Positions 1 to 10,394 of a DNA stretch of 64,000 bases are shown here, one piece after another (positions within the stretch are counted from its first letter, which is position 1; each line of letters starts with the position of its first letter). A program made the translations under genes and the position numbers. The stretch covers positions 1,305,001 through 1,369,000 of the forward strand of contig CAHIKZ030002035.1 of NCBI GenBank assembly GCA_903632075.3, written 5' to 3'. Origin of the DNA: Acanthosepion pharaonis. Taxonomy: Eukaryota; Mollusca; Cephalopoda; Sepiida; Sepiidae. The notes under the pieces were generated by a model. The model did not search any database and was not told the DNA's origin. It worked only from the letters and a program-made list of their open reading frames with translations.

Positions 1-369
1 ATATGATAGAAAAAGACAAATTTGATGCGAGATCGAAGTATATTAATCAGGCTCTTTCTTCGTTTGAAGATTTAACGACATTCTTTTATATCTAAAAAGA
101 TTTTAATTGATGCCAATCGATACCAAAAACAAATCGTAATAAAGGCCTACAGCACTTTAGTAAAATTGATTGCTCATTAAAAAGAACCAATTATTTCTTA
201 ATTAGAATTTTTCTTTAACAAATTAACCAAGAAAATCCGTGACTGTTCTGTGTCTCTTGGATAACTTTGCTTTTTTTTTCTTTAACAAAGTTGAATTTCA
301 AATAATGGGATTTAAATGGTTCCTTGAAGACCAACTGCATCTTGATCGATTCTTCTTCTTTTGGCTTGG
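1..369. other. AT-rich sequence, nothing recognised
   Basis: No repeat unit, motif or convincing frame is visible. A short open frame begins at 239 but is rich in Phe from T-runs and shows no domain. Confidence 0.5.
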
Positions 370-545
370 TATGGTAACAGCGGGGGGGGAGGTTTGGCTA
401 CTCGGATTGAGCAATCGAAGTGCCGAGTTTGAATTCCAGTCTTCATTACTTGCTAGCAACCTTGAGAAATATATGAATCCATCACTTCTCCCTCCAGCTA
501 TGGGTTGAATAACAGAACAATCTCTGTCCTATAGACTTAGATGGC
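370..545 (+). repeat. tRNA-related SINE family S1, decayed copy
   Basis: The sequence contains GTGCCGAGTTTGAATTCCAG, a box B-like pol III element, then TATGAATCC, CCTCCAGCTATGGGTT and a GATGGCAACGAGTCTAC tail. The same order of blocks occurs in the better copies at 6178-6466 and 48058-48344. The head is eroded, with a G-run in place of box A. Confidence 0.6.
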
Positions 546-881
546 AACGAGTCTACGAGAAGAAAACACTGAATTCAAAACATCTGCTACCTTGTATATT
601 TTGTCCCATTAGGTAAAGACTAGAAGAAGGTAACTTCAAAAACAATTCCCTTCTGAGATGACGGACAGTGCAAATGAACATCATCATGAACCACAAACGG
701 TGAGAAGAGCGACGTAAAATACGCCAACTGAATAAAATAAAATGAATCATTGCAAGACGCCACAAGTACTGAGGCTTCCATAGTGATTTGGCGTATTTTG
801 ACAAATTCGGCGTATTTCTGTTCTTATAAAAAATAAGAGTAGTTACATCTATGCAAATATTGGACAAAACTCTTTCTGATT

Positions 882-954
882 CATATATATATATATATGT
901 GTGTGTATTTTTTGTGGGTGTATATGTATGGCTCTGTGTTTGTGCGTGTGTATG

Positions 955-994
<40 letters not shown>

Positions 995-1080
995 AACACA
1001 CTGGAATATTTGGATTTGAACTGACTGACAGATAGATAGATAGATAGAAACACACTAGAATATTTGGATTTGAAATGACT

Positions 1081-1122
<42 letters not shown>

Positions 1123-1174
1123 AACACTGAAATTGTAGATTTGAACTGACTGAAATAGATATACATATATATAT

Positions 1175-1213
<39 letters not shown>
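882..1213. repeat. Composite (TA)n / (GATA)n satellite with a 36-bp spacer repeat
   Basis: A short (TA)n run is followed by GATA tracts at about 955-994, 1026-1048, 1078-1122 and 1165-1213. The tracts are separated by three related spacers that contain GAAACACACTGGAATATTTG followed by a GAACTGACTGA end. The spacers are more similar to each other than chance allows, so tract and spacer were amplified together. Open minus-strand frames rich in Ser-Ile-Tyr-Leu are a by-product of the GATA repeat. Confidence 0.9.
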
Positions 1214-1215
<2 letters not shown>

Positions 1216-1229
1216 GAACACCTTTAGAT

Positions 1230-1950
1230 AGTCAGACAGACAAGCACACACAAATATATATGTTACTTTAAGCATTTTATTTCGTGGAAACATGTGGTTA
1301 AGTAAACATTTTTAAACATTGTAAATCTACGTCTGCTGGCCTGTGCCTGAGATAGTCTTCGTAAGGAAATAGTGCCTTAAGCAAGGTTTGAACTTGCATC
1401 TTACCTTTGCCTGAATGTATAAATTCTGTAGCTGGGCAGTTTAAAAGAACGCAAGGCAATACGCCCAGAAAGCATATTTATATATGTCTCTCGCATGCAC
1501 AGATCGGTAGATATGGATTTACATTATTTAAAAAGTAAGTCTACTCAAAGACCTGTGTCCACTACATATAACGTTCAGCGCGCACGCGCACACACACGCA
1601 CACATAGATAGTAATAAGTAATAATGATTGATTACAAATAAAAATCTCTTAATTTCATATCTGACCAAGGAAGAGTTCTGTTGCCTTGATTTTTGTGCAG
1701 ACGCGACATGAGCACTTAGAGCATTACGCATGCGTTTTCTTTCCTAGGTTTAATGTCCCTTTATTAAGGGTGCTGGATGTAGACTGGGTTTTGACGTTAT
1801 CCGCCTGATAATCAGGGTCCGAACCTTCGAGTAACTCCGAAGGTGGCTATCCTATCAGCTGGTGTATAATAAAGAGGCTATTGTACTATACGTTGTATGA
1901 ATGGATTTTGGACCGTGAAGTAGTCTCTGGTGGACCCTCTCGACGCCATG
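1230..1950. other. No recognised feature
   Basis: Ordinary AT-rich sequence with a short alternating CG/CA stretch near 1577-1605. The segment CCTGATAATCAGGGTCCGAA at 1812-1831 resembles an anticodon arm plus box B, but I could not extend it to a SINE. Confidence 0.4.
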
Positions 1951-1954
1951 ATGA

Positions 1955-2790
1955 ATGGTACTGCTACGGCTGTATTTCTGGACAATTCTCGCCAAGTTAT
2001 TTTTATATAAAACTCTTGCGGGTGTGTCTGTCTCTCTGCTTACTCGTCTTCCAGCAACCATTGCACACATGAAACCAATCAATTTACAAATGGACAACTA
2101 TCAAACCCAACCTAACAAAAAAAACTCGTATACCATCTCGCATACCAATGTCAAGGATCTACGTTCCAACTTTCAAGAAGTGGAACAATATCTTCCCCAC
2201 TCTAAACCAGACGTCCTGTTACTTTGTGAAACCAGTATCAATGCTTTATGCACACAAGGGGAGTTCACAGTCCCGGGCTACTTACTGCTTATTGCCAGAA
2301 ATGACCACCTAAATCGCCACGAACTCGGAATGTACATGAAGGCCCAGTTTCCCTGTGTCAGGAACGAAAAAATACGCGGAACCCGATCTCCCGTATATGT
2401 GCTTCTGCGTGGAAATCATACCACATTTGTCTTGGCACTCTACTGTCCTCAGGGCGAAGGAACGGTAATCTTCGACCGAATATCTGAGAAGATTAATAAT
2501 ATCCTCACTCAATTCTAGCTTTCATATCAGTGACTTCAATATCCATCATAAAGAGTGGCTAGTCTACTCCAACAAACCCGATGTTGAAGGCAAATATTGC
2601 CTGTAAGCTAACCAAGATCATCGGAAAATCTAGTCGGGTTCCGGACACAACTGGATATCAGGCAAATCTCCTCGACCTCTTCTTAACCTCCTGTCCTGAA
2701 ATATGGTTATCAAAAGTTTTACTTCCTCTAGGCACATTAGACCATTTCCTAATCAGTGTCCAACTATATAACTATCATGCTCAACCTAAA
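1955..2790 (+). pseudogene. CR1/Jockey-like LINE: first endonuclease region, decayed
   Basis: The plus-strand frame from 1955 to 2518 reads as the apurinic-type endonuclease (EEP domain) of a non-LTR retrotransposon: HTNVKDLRSNFQEVEQYL, then KPDVLLLCETSINA and GEFTVPGYLLLIAR. After a frameshift the GDFN-like block appears as SDFNIHHKEW, followed by ANLLDLFLTSCPEIWLS and a LGTLDHFLISVQ block with the terminal His. The enzyme would nick the target for target-primed reverse transcription. Stops and frameshifts make this copy inactive. A second copy of the same region starts at 2791. Confidence 0.8.
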
Positions 2791-3530
2791 AAAAAACAAA
2801 AACACAAACGCTTCGTTTACCACTTCCTACACCAACCTGAGGGGGTCTACGTTAACTTTCCAGAAGTGTAACACCACATTCTCCAGTCTAAATCAGGACT
2901 CCTGTTACTTCTGAAACCGTTATCAACGCTTCATGCGTATTAGGGGAGTTCACTGACCTCTTATAACCAAACATAATCACCTAAATCGTCATGACCACGG
3001 ATTCGGATCTTAAATCGTCATGGCCACGGATTCGGGTCCTAAATCGTCATGGCCACGGATTCGGATCCTATATCAAGGACCAGTTCCCCTGTGGCATCGA
3101 AGAAAAAATACGTGGAACCGGATCTCCCGTATATGTGCTTCCGCGTGGCACTTATTCATAGTACCATATGTGTGTCTATCGCCCTAAGGACAAAGGGACG
3201 GTAATCGTCGACCGAATATCTCAGAAGATTTATTATATACTCACTCAATTCCTCTCGGCCAGCTTTCATATTTTCGGTGACTTCAATATCCGCCATAAAA
3301 ACTGTCTAGTCCACTTCTGCAAAACTGATATTGAAGGCAGATATTGCAGAGACTTCTCTATCGCCTATGAACTAACCCAGATCATCGGAAAACCTACCCG
3401 GGTCCCGGACACGACGGGACACCAGGCGAATCTTCTCAACTTCTTCTTAACCTCCTACCCTAATAAATGTTTATCAAAAGTTTTACCTCGTCATGTCAGA
3501 CCATTCTCTAATCAGTGCCCAGATTGATGC
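2791..3530 (+). pseudogene. CR1/Jockey-like LINE: second, tandem endonuclease region
   Basis: The lead-in (AACCTAAAAAAAAACAAAAA, then VYVNFPEV) repeats the start of the first copy about 690 bp downstream. It continues in broken frames to FGDFNIRHKNCLVHFCKTD, RVPDTTGHQANLLNFFLTS and the block before the terminal His. The Gly-Asp-Phe-Asn motif is intact here but damaged in the first copy. Frames are broken by a 29-bp triplication at 2982-3068. This copy joins collinearly to the downstream reverse-transcriptase remnant, so it is probably the original and the upstream copy an extra 5' piece. Confidence 0.75.
2982..3068 (+). repeat. 29-bp x3 tandem triplication inside the LINE endonuclease
   Basis: Three near-identical 29-bp units (each containing TAAATCGTCATGGCCACGGA) lie at 2982-3010, 3011-3039 and 3040-3068. 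Twenty-nine is not divisible by three, so the expansion destroyed the reading frame. The first endonuclease copy has only one such block. Confidence 0.95.
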
Positions 3531-5050
3531 GAAAACTAAGGCATCCTTTGATGCACCGTCCCATAGAACGATTTTTTTGCTATACGGAGGCAGACCGAGA
3601 CAGGATTCGATCCTACATAATGGAAGATCCTCTCCCAACTCCTCCTCAAGCATGCTGCCTCAAAAACTACTACTCTTTCCACAGATTGGATCCTTTCTGA
3701 AATGGTGAGATTTATACCCCGGAATAAATTCCAGAAAAAAAAAACAAAGTCAATCCTGGTTCATACCTGAATGCGCTACAGACATAACTCACCGAAACCA
3801 ATACTTCAAAATCTATCGCAAAGATCGAAGTAGTTAGGCTCTCACAGCATTCAGAACTGCCCGCATTCTCTGCAGAAAAGTTCTAGAAAATGGCAAGTGT
3901 AACTAGGCACGAGCAGTCCCCACTAAGTTTGAAAAGAAACAAAATGGATTCCGTGAATTCTAAAAGATCACCAACCAAATCATGGAGAGAAGTAAAGCGG
4001 CTGTGACCACAATTATAAATGGCCCCGGGGTCATATCTTCCTCGACAGATAAGGCGGGCCGCTTTGCCTCTAACTCTTCCCAAAGTTCCCTCGTCTCACT
4101 GAGCACAATCTTAGTAATATTACCATCACAGCACGAGACATCTCTAGATTTATCAAAGGCCTTGACCCTAAAAAAGGCACTAGTCCAGATAAAATTCCAA
4201 TGGTTGCCCTTAACGACATCAACTCGGAATTGTCCCAAATCTTAGCAATGTTATTCAGCCGCAGCTTGAAGGTGAAATCCAAGGAAAGTGTCAAGCGAGG
4301 GTCCAGTTTTCAAGAACACGGGCGTGTAATCTTCCTCCTCCCAGTACAGACCTATCAGTCTTCTCAGAATGACCAGTAAGCTGTTTTAGACTATAATCAA
4401 TAAAAAAAAATTCGTCGAGATTCTAGAAAGAAGCAAACCTTTCAGTGACGAGCAGTATGGGTTTCGGTCGGCCCGATCCACTATCAACGTCCTAACTACC
4501 ATTACTCACAGAATCAGTGAGGGTCTTGAGACAAACAATATATACAGCAATAGATATTTCAAAGGCCCTCGGAAAGGTGTGTCAAAAAGGTTTACTCACA
4601 AGCTCTCCAGTTTTCGATCATAAAAATCCTTCCTAACTATTCTTTAGGTAGTTATCAATGGTCAGCCCTCCGGAGCCCAAGAGAAGAACCCTGACTTGGA
4701 TCTACATAAATGATCTGCCTAACAATATACGCGGATCATTTGTTAACAACCATGCCGATAATACGATTATATAAGTGTGTGCTTCTAAAACACACGCTGC
4801 TACAAAGACCAAACTAATTAATTTCCATCACCGCGGATCTAATCTCAAATTACCTCAGGGAAACACCGTTCCTTGAAATATTCCTGGGCTTCAAACAGAC
4901 ACCTGACTTGAAGTGGACCTCGTACATACCATCCATTGCTAAGGATGCAGTTAAAATGGTAAGTTCACTACATCGCTCCAGTAAGTACCTGACACCTGCT
5001 GTTATTCTTTACCGTTACCAGAGCCAAATCGGGCCAAAAATGAGTATTGT
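3531..5050 (+). pseudogene. CR1/Jockey-like LINE: linker and reverse transcriptase, decayed
   Basis: Collinear fragments follow the endonuclease: SRSYIMEDPLPT, MERSKAAVTTIINGPGVISS, ISRFIKGLDPKKGTSPDKIP, FSDEQYGFRSARSTINVLT, an IDISKALGKVCQKGLL block equivalent to the first catalytic motif, then a thumb block reading LGFKQTPDLKWTSYIPSIAK. The YADD box at 4751-4762 reads HADN, so the second catalytic Asp is lost. Multiple frameshifts are present. Homology ends at IGPKM, just before the EYCCHIW block found in other copies of this family in the window, and a (TA)n tract begins there. Confidence 0.8.
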
Positions 5051-5052
5051 TG

Positions 5053-5054
<2 letters not shown>

Positions 5055-5091
<37 letters not shown>
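5055..5091. repeat. (TA)n microsatellite at LINE 3' break
   Basis: Uninterrupted TA dinucleotides begin where the LINE homology stops. Confidence 0.95.
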
Positions 5092-5094
<3 letters not shown>

Positions 5095-5394
5095 TAAGAA
5101 GAAACAGTGCCCAATGTTAAATAACAGAGCTTTTTAATTTATACATAATACCACCTTATTGGTTATGCAATTCTGAGTTTCATGCCGACGCAATTTTCAA
5201 ATGCTGGTATTTTTATTTTGCTTTAAAGCCGTTTTATAATATTTCTGGTTATCGCGAGATACTTTATTGTTGAGGTGGATTATTATTGTTGTTAAAATAT
5301 TTAAATGAATTGTAGTTTTTCTTTATATTCAAACCTTATTTTTGTGGGGACCCGTAGTTGAGTAGAACATCCTTGTTTTTCAAACGATGTTTAC

Positions 5395-5500
5395 TTAATC
5401 TACCGGCTTGTACGTTCGCGAAAATGTACCCTCCGGTAGGATTCGAACCTCGACCCCTTTCGCAAGGGAAAGCAATGGCTAAAACCTAAATTTTAAACTA
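5395..5500 (-). repeat. tRNA-like SINE fragment, antisense
   Basis: On the plus strand TAGGATTCGAACCTCGACCC is an antisense box B (GGTTCGAATCC), followed by an anticodon-arm-like hairpin and CAATGGCTAAAACC, a degraded box A. This looks like a SINE head, not a tRNA gene: the acceptor stem and CCA context are absent. Confidence 0.5.
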
Positions 5501-6175
5501 CATTTCGTTCGGATTTTTCTTGAAAGTTACATCTACTTAGTTTTGTATCCTAAACGTAAACAAAACAATTTCTAAAGAAATAATAGACTTTTATTTCTAA
5601 CCACAGACCTTTTTATTAATTCTACAGTTATTTTTAGCTGGTACGTATTTGAGTAGAACACCCCAGTGTTCATTTCGTCTTTCGACTTGCACATTTGAGT
5701 AAACAAATTTTTTTAGACACAACTGAAATCTGCGTTGACATATGTGGTTATCATGACTTTTCGACCAAGGCATTCCATACCTATCATTTCTGTTAAAAAA
5801 AAAAAAATGGCTGAATGGATACAAAAGATTTGTGGCCATCGATGTGGGTTCAAGTAGAAGCACAATGCGAAATCTCCTCACTCGAGTTGACCTATTACCG
5901 GAAGCGTTTTTGACAAAATATCGTACATACAAAAACCCATGCAGATAAGCAAAATGAAGAAAGGAAGAAATCAACCGCGGAAAGTCATGTTCAAAAAAAG
6001 TTGGTAAGATTTTCTATAGGAGACAATGTCTACTGAGTAAATAGTGAACATGACACTCTAAGGTATAAGCTTTCCGAATACTGCTGGAGAGTGAGGAAAT
6101 TGAAAGATGCGGTAAATATAAATTTCTCCGCATCTAGCGTTAGTCGGGCCATTACGGATTTCAGCAAATTATACT
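5500..6175. other. Mostly unrecognised; weak LTR-retrotransposon-like trace
   Basis: A segment at 5640-5720 (GTATTTGAGTAGAACACC) faintly repeats the sequence at 5355-5385. At about 5945-6110 one plus frame reads KKLVRFSIGDNVY, which resembles the Gly-Asp-x-Val-Tyr block in the C-terminal domain of gypsy-type integrases. That is the only support, so it is recorded as a weak hint. Confidence 0.2.
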
Positions 6176-6177
6176 TG

Positions 6178-6608
6178 ACTGAGGAGGTACGATGGAGTAA
6201 TGGATAGTGGATCGGATAGAGAGCCGAGTTCGAATCCTAATAATTACGTGATCATAGTACCCTGGGAAAGGTATGAATCCTCTTCTTCTCCCACCAGCTA
6301 TGGGTAAATAGCGGGACAGACCGGGTTCTATAACCTTGGATGGCAACTGGTCTACCGTAAAAAGAAATGGCAAACTACTGCGGGAAAAAAATCTGCTTCG
6401 TCAGTCATGTGTCTTTCGATACATGATACCGTAAGCATGTATCATGCATGGCATATAACTGACCACAGACCGTGTTCTATAGCCTTGGATGGCAACTGGT
6501 CTACCGCAGAAAGAAACGGCAGCATACTGCGGGAAAAAAATCTGCCTCGTCAGTCATGTGTCTTTCGATACATGATCGCATAAGCGTGTATCACGCATAT
6601 GTATATAT
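6178..6608 (+). repeat. SINE S1 copy with tandemly duplicated 3' module
   Basis: The head has an A-box-like GGAGTAATGGATAGTGGATC and a B box in AGCCGAGTTCGAATCC. A conserved body follows, with TATGAATCCTCTTC and CAGCTATGGGTAAATAG. The tail of about 145 bp, from GACCGGGTTCTATAACC through the imperfect palindrome around ATGTATCATGCAT, is present twice in a row (6319-6466 and 6467-6608). The copy at 48058-48344 has this tail once, so duplication happened in this copy or its subfamily. It ends near a (TA)n tract. Confidence 0.8.
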
Positions 6609-6627
6609 TGTTCAAATTGTTGATGTA

Positions 6628-6629
<2 letters not shown>

Positions 6630-6666
<37 letters not shown>
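6630..6666. repeat. (TA)n microsatellite
   Basis: Uninterrupted TA repeat between the SINE tail and dispersed repeat R. Confidence 0.95.
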
Positions 6667-6669
<3 letters not shown>

Positions 6670-6882
6670 CCGTTCAAATTGTTGATCACGTTAGATAACA
6701 CGCTCTCTCTATAAGTAAGCTCTGCTCAACATAGTTGCATTATAACAGTATAAAACCACAGGTAGGCTCTGTTGATGTTGAGCAAGCACAATAATGTACC
6801 TGAGTGAGCGTCTGCAACAGGGATTGGCTACCCGCCCTAGTAGACGGGTATTCTCGAATGCGAGTGGCCAGCTATTCTATCT
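6667..6882 (+). repeat. Dispersed repeat R, copy 1
   Basis: Matches 62176-62410 in reverse orientation. Shared blocks, read here, are GGTAGGCTCTGTTGATGTTG, ATTGGCTACCCGCCC, TATTCTCGAATGCGAG and TGGCCAGCTAT. Both copies end at or near a (TA)n tract. No coding frame is seen. It is an unclassified interspersed repeat. Confidence 0.75.
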
Positions 6883-7262
6883 ATCTATGTATAAATTTCT
6901 TAGAATTAACCTGTAGTAAAAGACAATATGTATAAAAGAAGAATAAAATAGGAAATCCTCGAGAGTGCCGCCATTGAAAATTATTAAAATTAATCTATTT
7001 TTCCCAATATCACCTGTCCTAAGAGAATCACTACTCTCCCAAGCGAATGTACACAACAAATATATCAAAAAATCAACAGAAACAATAAAACAATGCAAAC
7101 AATATTTCTACAAGGGAAAATATTACTTCAAACATAAAGTAATTTTTAAGTTTGACCATATGAATATGGAATAGCGTTGTTTTAAATTTTTCTAGTTGCT
7201 AACAACATTTCGTTTGTTGTTTATAGATACTTTGTTTCAATAAATTCATTTCGTTTTTTTTC

Positions 7263-7288
7263 TTGAAGAAGTCCTAGTTGGACGAAAC
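7263..7288 (+). ncRNA. Degenerate hammerhead-ribozyme-like core
   Basis: TTGAAGA, then a 4-bp helix GTCC-TAGTT-GGAC, then GAAAC. The hammerhead core consensus is CTGANGA, helix II, GAAA. Here only the first C of the core is changed. A (TA)n tract follows 27 bp later. Hammerhead variants are known in Penelope-like retroelements. This one is probably inactive. Confidence 0.35.
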
Positions 7289-7311
7289 ACATCGGTTAAA
7301 ACTACAGTTTT

Positions 7312-7314
<3 letters not shown>

Positions 7315-7356
<42 letters not shown>
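7315..7356. repeat. (TA)n microsatellite
   Basis: Uninterrupted TA repeat just downstream of the hammerhead-like core. Confidence 0.95.
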
Positions 7357-7360
<4 letters not shown>

Positions 7361-7614
7361 CTTTCCAAAGAATGCTAGGATGTAAACAAAGAAATTCTAA
7401 CACGGCATTGGTTCTTGAAAATGACTTTTATGGTCGAAATTACTTGAAGAGTACCATAACACAATATGGACATCAGACTGTCTATCCTCGATTCGACACC
7501 AATACACAATATACTATTCGAAAACTGAAATAATGCAACAAAAAAGAAACTGACAGACCTTGTCGGTTATTTTAATTAAATTTGTTTGAATGAATACTTT
7601 CTACTTAAATATAA

Positions 7615-7617
<3 letters not shown>

Positions 7618-7677
<60 letters not shown>
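7618..7677. repeat. (TA)n microsatellite
   Basis: About 30 TA units. The 260 bp before it and 500 bp after it show no recognised feature. Confidence 0.95.
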
Positions 7678-7680
<3 letters not shown>

Positions 7681-8199
7681 GTCGAATAAATCAAATCGTG
7701 ACTTCATTTAATTATTGTCGAGAAACCATCCTTAATTATATCCGGTTGATTCATACTATTCAACGCATATTGAGCTATTTTTCGTAAATTTAATTTGACT
7801 TTCTCAACCAAAGTTGACGTTCAGCTCATGACAAACAAAAATGAATATGTCGTCTGCCAATTTGAATTTGTCCACCCATAATGAGATATGATGGTGTAGT
7901 ACAAAATGGTAATTCTTGTATTTCCCGGTTTAATAAAGAGATACAGAAAATGTAACGTAACCGTGATATGGGCGGGAAACAAGGAAAATATAAAATAGAA
8001 AAGTAAAAAGTAAATTTATGGAGGAAGAAAGATGTATTATTATTGTTAAGAATGACGGTAAAAAAAAAGAAATATTTTGTATAAATAGAGAAATAATGAA
8101 GCGTTAAAAAAGACAAAATGAAAAAGAAAAATTGATTATGGAACACAAGAAAGAAAACAAAACATATCACAGAAAAGAAAAAATAATGCTAAAAGTATT

Positions 8200-9039
8200 T
8201 CTTGAAAGATAGAAAGAAAGAAAGACAAAATTAAAGATAACAGTAGCTAAAAGAAAGAAAGAAAGAAAGAAAAATAGATAGATAGAAAGAAAGAAAATGT
8301 AATTTCTATTATAAAAAGGATCGAATCAAATGAAAGAAAAAAGAAAGAAAATGCAAACAACGAAATGAAAAAGAAAACAATATTACAGAAAAAGAAAAAG
8401 AAAGAAAAATGAACGAAAGAAAATGAAGCAACAAGTAATACACATATAATCGAATAAAATATATAAGAAAAAATGAAAGAAACCAATAAGTACTGAAAGA
8501 AATAAAGAAGGAAAGAAAAAAGAAAGAAAGAAAACGAAAACAATAAATACAGAAAGAAAAAAGAAAATGAAAACAGTATTAGAAAGAAAGAAAGAAATAA
8601 AGAAAGAAAAAAAGAAGGAAATAAAACAATAAGTATTATGAAGATAGAAGTAAAGTAAGCAATAAGTATTACAAAGAAAGCGATGCGTATTACGAAGAAA
8701 AAGAGAAAGAAAGAAAACACTAAGTATTATAAACGTAAAGAGAAAGAAGGAAAAAATAAGTACTACAAAGAAAGAAAGAAGGTAGTATGTATTACGAAGA
8801 AAGAGAGAAAGAAAGACAACAATGAGTATTACAAAGAAAGAAAGAAAGAAGGCAGTAAGTATTACGAAGAAAGTGAGAAAGAAGAAAAGAAAACAATAAT
8901 AAGAAAGAAAACAACAAAAAACGAAGAAAGAAATAGAGAAAGTAAGAAAGAAAGAAAGAAGACCAAGCAACAAGTATAACTGGAAAAAAATCCAAGAATA
9001 ATAAATAGAAAAAGAAAGAAAGAAAGAAAGAAAGAATGA

Positions 9040-9075
<36 letters not shown>

Positions 9076-9135
9076 AGGACGATATTGAAGAAAAGTGGTA
9101 ATGCGCTATGACAATGCCTATATAACAGAAGCTGG

Positions 9136-9198
<63 letters not shown>

Positions 9199-9242
9199 GA
9201 ATTTGTAATGCTTGATATAAATACCTCTAAAACTGAAACTGG

Positions 9243-9321
<79 letters not shown>

Positions 9322-9381
9322 AGGACGATATTGAAGAAAAGTGGTAATGTGCTATGCCAATGCCTATATAACAGAAGCTGG

Positions 9382-9428
<47 letters not shown>

Positions 9429-9560
9429 AATAGAGTAAGTAAGAAAGAAAGAAATAGAGAAAGTAAGAAAGAAAGAAAGAAAGAAGACCAAGCAACAAGT
9501 ATAACTGAAAAAAAAAACAAGAATAGTAAACAGAAAAATAAAGAAAGAAAGAAAGAAAGA
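8200..9560. repeat. (GAAA)n microsatellite block with nested higher-order duplications
   Basis: About 1.36 kb of GAAA/AAAG repeat with strong purine bias on the plus strand. The 5' half contains a degenerate longer unit with AGTATTACGAAGAAAGAAAG-like sequence. A non-repeat island starting GGACGATATTGAAGAAAAGT occurs at 9076-9140 and 9322-9385, and GACCAAGCAACAAGTATAAC occurs at 8961-8980 and again from 9486. Whole segments were therefore duplicated along with the tetranucleotide. Long frames on both strands (Phe-Leu-Ser or Lys-Glu-Arg) are repeat artefacts. Confidence 0.95.
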
Positions 9561-9854
9561 AGAAAGGATCATTGCAAAATAAAACGGGGAATAAATCAAG
9601 GAGAAATTCAATTAAGTGAAAGGCAAACCAATTCCAAATCAAGGAAAAGAGATTTTCTGCGAGATTTTGCAATGGAACCGAAGCAACGATACTCATCACA
9701 TTAATGGCGTTTGTCATCAGTTGTCGCTCGTAAATAAACAAGCAGTCATTAATTAATGTGGCTCTAATTAAGACAATTCTTTCCCAGTTGTCTTTTACAT
9801 TCCATTAGTGTTTTCATCGCTTGTGTCTTCTAAGTGTTTATCGGTGGTTGAACG
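9561..9854. other. No recognised feature
   Basis: AT-rich sequence between the GAAA block and the RTE fragment. Confidence 0.4.
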
Positions 9855-10025
9855 CCAAGAAATATCAGGATGATTCCACGGAAACATTAGACACTTCGGA
9901 AGAAAACATCCTACATAGAATAGGAATGAAGCAAAGACCGTAAAAAAATTAGAAAAGGGCGTAAGACAAGGCTGTCTCTTCTCACCGGATTTATTAACCT
10001 TTACATCGACACGATTCTGAGATTC
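9855..10025 (+). pseudogene. RTE/BovB-like LINE reverse-transcriptase fragment
   Basis: Broken frames give a degraded RIIQDLYWKQ-type block, then VRQGCLFSPDL and YIDTILRFQ. These match the better copies of this family at 29380-29560. The family's block order is RIIQ, NEFS, VRQG, FSPDLFNLY. About 170 bp are retained. Homology switches directly to an antisense LINE 3' end at 10026. Confidence 0.65.
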
Positions 10026-10350
10026 CAAGCCCAAGTAAGGCGGGAAGCCACTAGCACGCAAGGGGTTACAAAGAGTTGGAGCTAGAGCAAAGAGGAGTGA
10101 TAGAGGAAAGGATGAAGAGAATGTTAAGGGATAGATCAGGGCATCTGGAGACGTCGATTGACGTTAAATTTGAATAGTTGGATATTATAGCTATCAGGAA
10201 AACAAGAAATGGGGAGGGAGTTCCACAGGCGAGAAGTGAAAGACATGAAGCTATTAGAGTAGAAGAGACGGCTACATTTAACAGTTTCGACAGTGAAAGG
10301 GTGAGAGCGAAATGCTAGCCTAGTAAAACGCTTAAATTCATGAAGTCTGG
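10026..10350 (-). mobile_element. CR1/Jockey-like LINE 3' end, antisense
   Basis: The plus strand begins CCCAAGTAAGGCGGGAAGCC and GCACGCAAGGGGTTACA. This is the reverse complement of the 3' UTR seen in sense orientation at about 18010-18055 and in antisense orientation at 34400-34455. It continues into the reverse complement of the C-terminal coding tail. The copy is 5'-truncated, as expected for a target-primed LINE insertion, and has no poly-A. Confidence 0.8.
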
Positions 10351-10394
10351 GAACCAGATTGACGTATTTTTGTAAATGTTTTTTTCGAGAGTCA

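Noticed and set aside
553..1293. Long minus-strand frames rich in Ser-Ile-Tyr-Leu
   Set aside because: Pure translation of the GATA repeat; no start context, domain or codon pattern of a gene.
5790..6115. Gypsy integrase gene
   Set aside because: Only one short GDNVY-like block was seen; kept as a weak hint, not called.
8247..9741. Several long frames rich in Phe-Leu-Ser or Lys-Glu-Arg
   Set aside because: Produced by the GAAA repeat on either strand.
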